From Rikenellaceae bacterium (GTDB lineage Bacteria > Bacteroidota > Bacteroidia > Bacteroidales > UBA932): 33,524 nt of DNA. Where the stretch lies: contig CAAGIG010000058.1 of assembly GCA_900769885.1 (NCBI GenBank), positions 1-33,524 on the forward strand. The letters run 5' to 3'. Below, piece by piece: positions 33,078 through 33,524 of the stretch. The position numbers and the translations under genes were made by a program. The notes beneath the pieces were generated by a model. It searched no databases, had not been told where the DNA came from, and saw nothing but the letters and a program-made list of their open reading frames with translations. Within the stretch, counting starts at the first letter, position 1. The number at the start of each line of letters is the position of its first letter.

Positions 33078-33524
33078 TGAATTACTACAGCGCAAGACCA
33101 AGAATACCAATGGTCGTTAAAAATCTGATTATCATAAACATAATTATGTTTGTCTTTACATTTGTTTCCAAAGAATTTATGTATGAGACATTCTCATTGT
33201 TTTATGTTGAATCCCCCTTGTTCCATCCGTTCCAGTTCATTAGCTATATGTTTATGCACGGGAACTTCTCCCATATTTTCTTCAATATGTTTGCCCTTTA
33301 TATGTTTGGCAGCGTACTTGAAAACATTTGGGGTTCGAAGAAGTTCTTCATATATTATATGGTAACAGGAATCGGAGCTGCCCTTGTCCACGAAGGGGTA
33401 CAATATCTTCAAATCCTAAGCAATCCCGCAGAGCTCTTTCATATTATGACAATTCCCACCGTTGGAGCGTCGGGTTCTGTTTTTGGAATTTTGCTCGCGT
33501 ACGGAATGTTGTTCCCAAACAATA
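33077..33524 (+). CDS. Rhomboid-family intramembrane serine protease (partial, runs off the window)
   Basis: At least 149 codons are present without a stop; the gene is cut by the window edge. It starts at the ATG that shares one base with the mutL stop codon. Seen: a first transmembrane helix (NLIIINIIMFVFTFV), the segment FMHGNFSHIFFNMFALYMFG, where the conserved His and Asn of rhomboids sit, and GASGSVFG with the catalytic serine. The second catalytic histidine would lie beyond the edge. Rhomboids cut transmembrane proteins within the bilayer; the substrate is unknown. MutL-rhomboid adjacency is, to my recollection, common in Bacteroidales. Confidence 0.93.
   Translation, partial: MNYYSARPRIPMVVKNLIIINIIMFVFTFVSKEFMYETFSLFYVESPLFHPFQFISYMFMHGNFSHIFFNMFALYMFGSVLENIWGSKKFFIYYMVTGIGAALVHEGVQYLQILSNPAELFHIMTIPTVGASGSVFGILLAYGMLFPNN

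Overview
The window is a piece of a Bacteroidales-type chromosome (phylum Bacteroidota). Supporting signs are the -7 promoter box TAnnTTTG found upstream of most transcription units, many lipobox (LxxC-like) lipoproteins, a DUF3575/DUF5119/fimbrillin surface operon, TonB-dependent outer-membrane uptake, and a MutL and small membrane proteins of Bacteroidota style. I cannot name the genus. Gene density is high; no stretch over 300 bases lacks a gene, and I saw no tRNA, rRNA, insertion sequence, CRISPR array or prophage.

Layout. (1) 101-6665, minus: an envelope operon reading patatin/beta-barrel protein, flippase, dut, murF, GT2 glycosyltransferase, closed by a terminator at about 30-74. (2) 6712-14868, plus: a tightly packed operon of a lipoprotein cyclophilin, a tripartite RND efflux pump (adaptor, pump, outer-membrane factor), a nitroreductase and a UDP-sugar dehydrogenase. 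(3) 14887-14998, plus: a predicted sigma-54-driven small RNA (RNA A) in the 3' region of that operon. (4) 15027-15818, minus: a membrane-bound LytTR regulator. (5) 15975-20122, plus: a four-gene cassette of a helical-repeat protein, a stand-alone condensation domain, an AMP-forming ligase and an acyl carrier protein, i.e. a miniature dissociated NRPS-like pathway. (6) 20163-22625, minus: an FMN riboswitch followed by a TonB-dependent receptor, a likely flavin importer. (7) 22678-23961, plus: a beta-propeller lipoprotein with a probable leaderless mRNA. (8) 23973-24102, plus: a second sigma-54-type small RNA (RNA B), related to RNA A. (9) 24174-28719, minus: a fimbrial operon. (10) 28899-33524: a ProX-like tRNA-editing protein, an MFS nucleoside-type transporter (minus), a small membrane protein, mutL and a truncated rhomboid protease.

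The most unusual signal is the pair of short RNAs A and B. Each lies just behind a plus-strand gene, has a -24/-12 (GG-N10-GC/GG) element, carries the same core with two TAGGTTAA copies 12 nt apart directly after TTTCA, and ends in a strong terminator with a GNRA tetraloop. The core is the reverse complement of a translation-start sequence (TTAACCTATGAAA), so I propose a family of start-codon-blocking antisense RNAs acting in trans. This is an inference from sequence and would need RNA data and a genome-wide target search. Other items worth following are the FMN-riboswitch-controlled receptor, the NRPS-like cassette, and a mirror-image promoter pair at 6672-6698.
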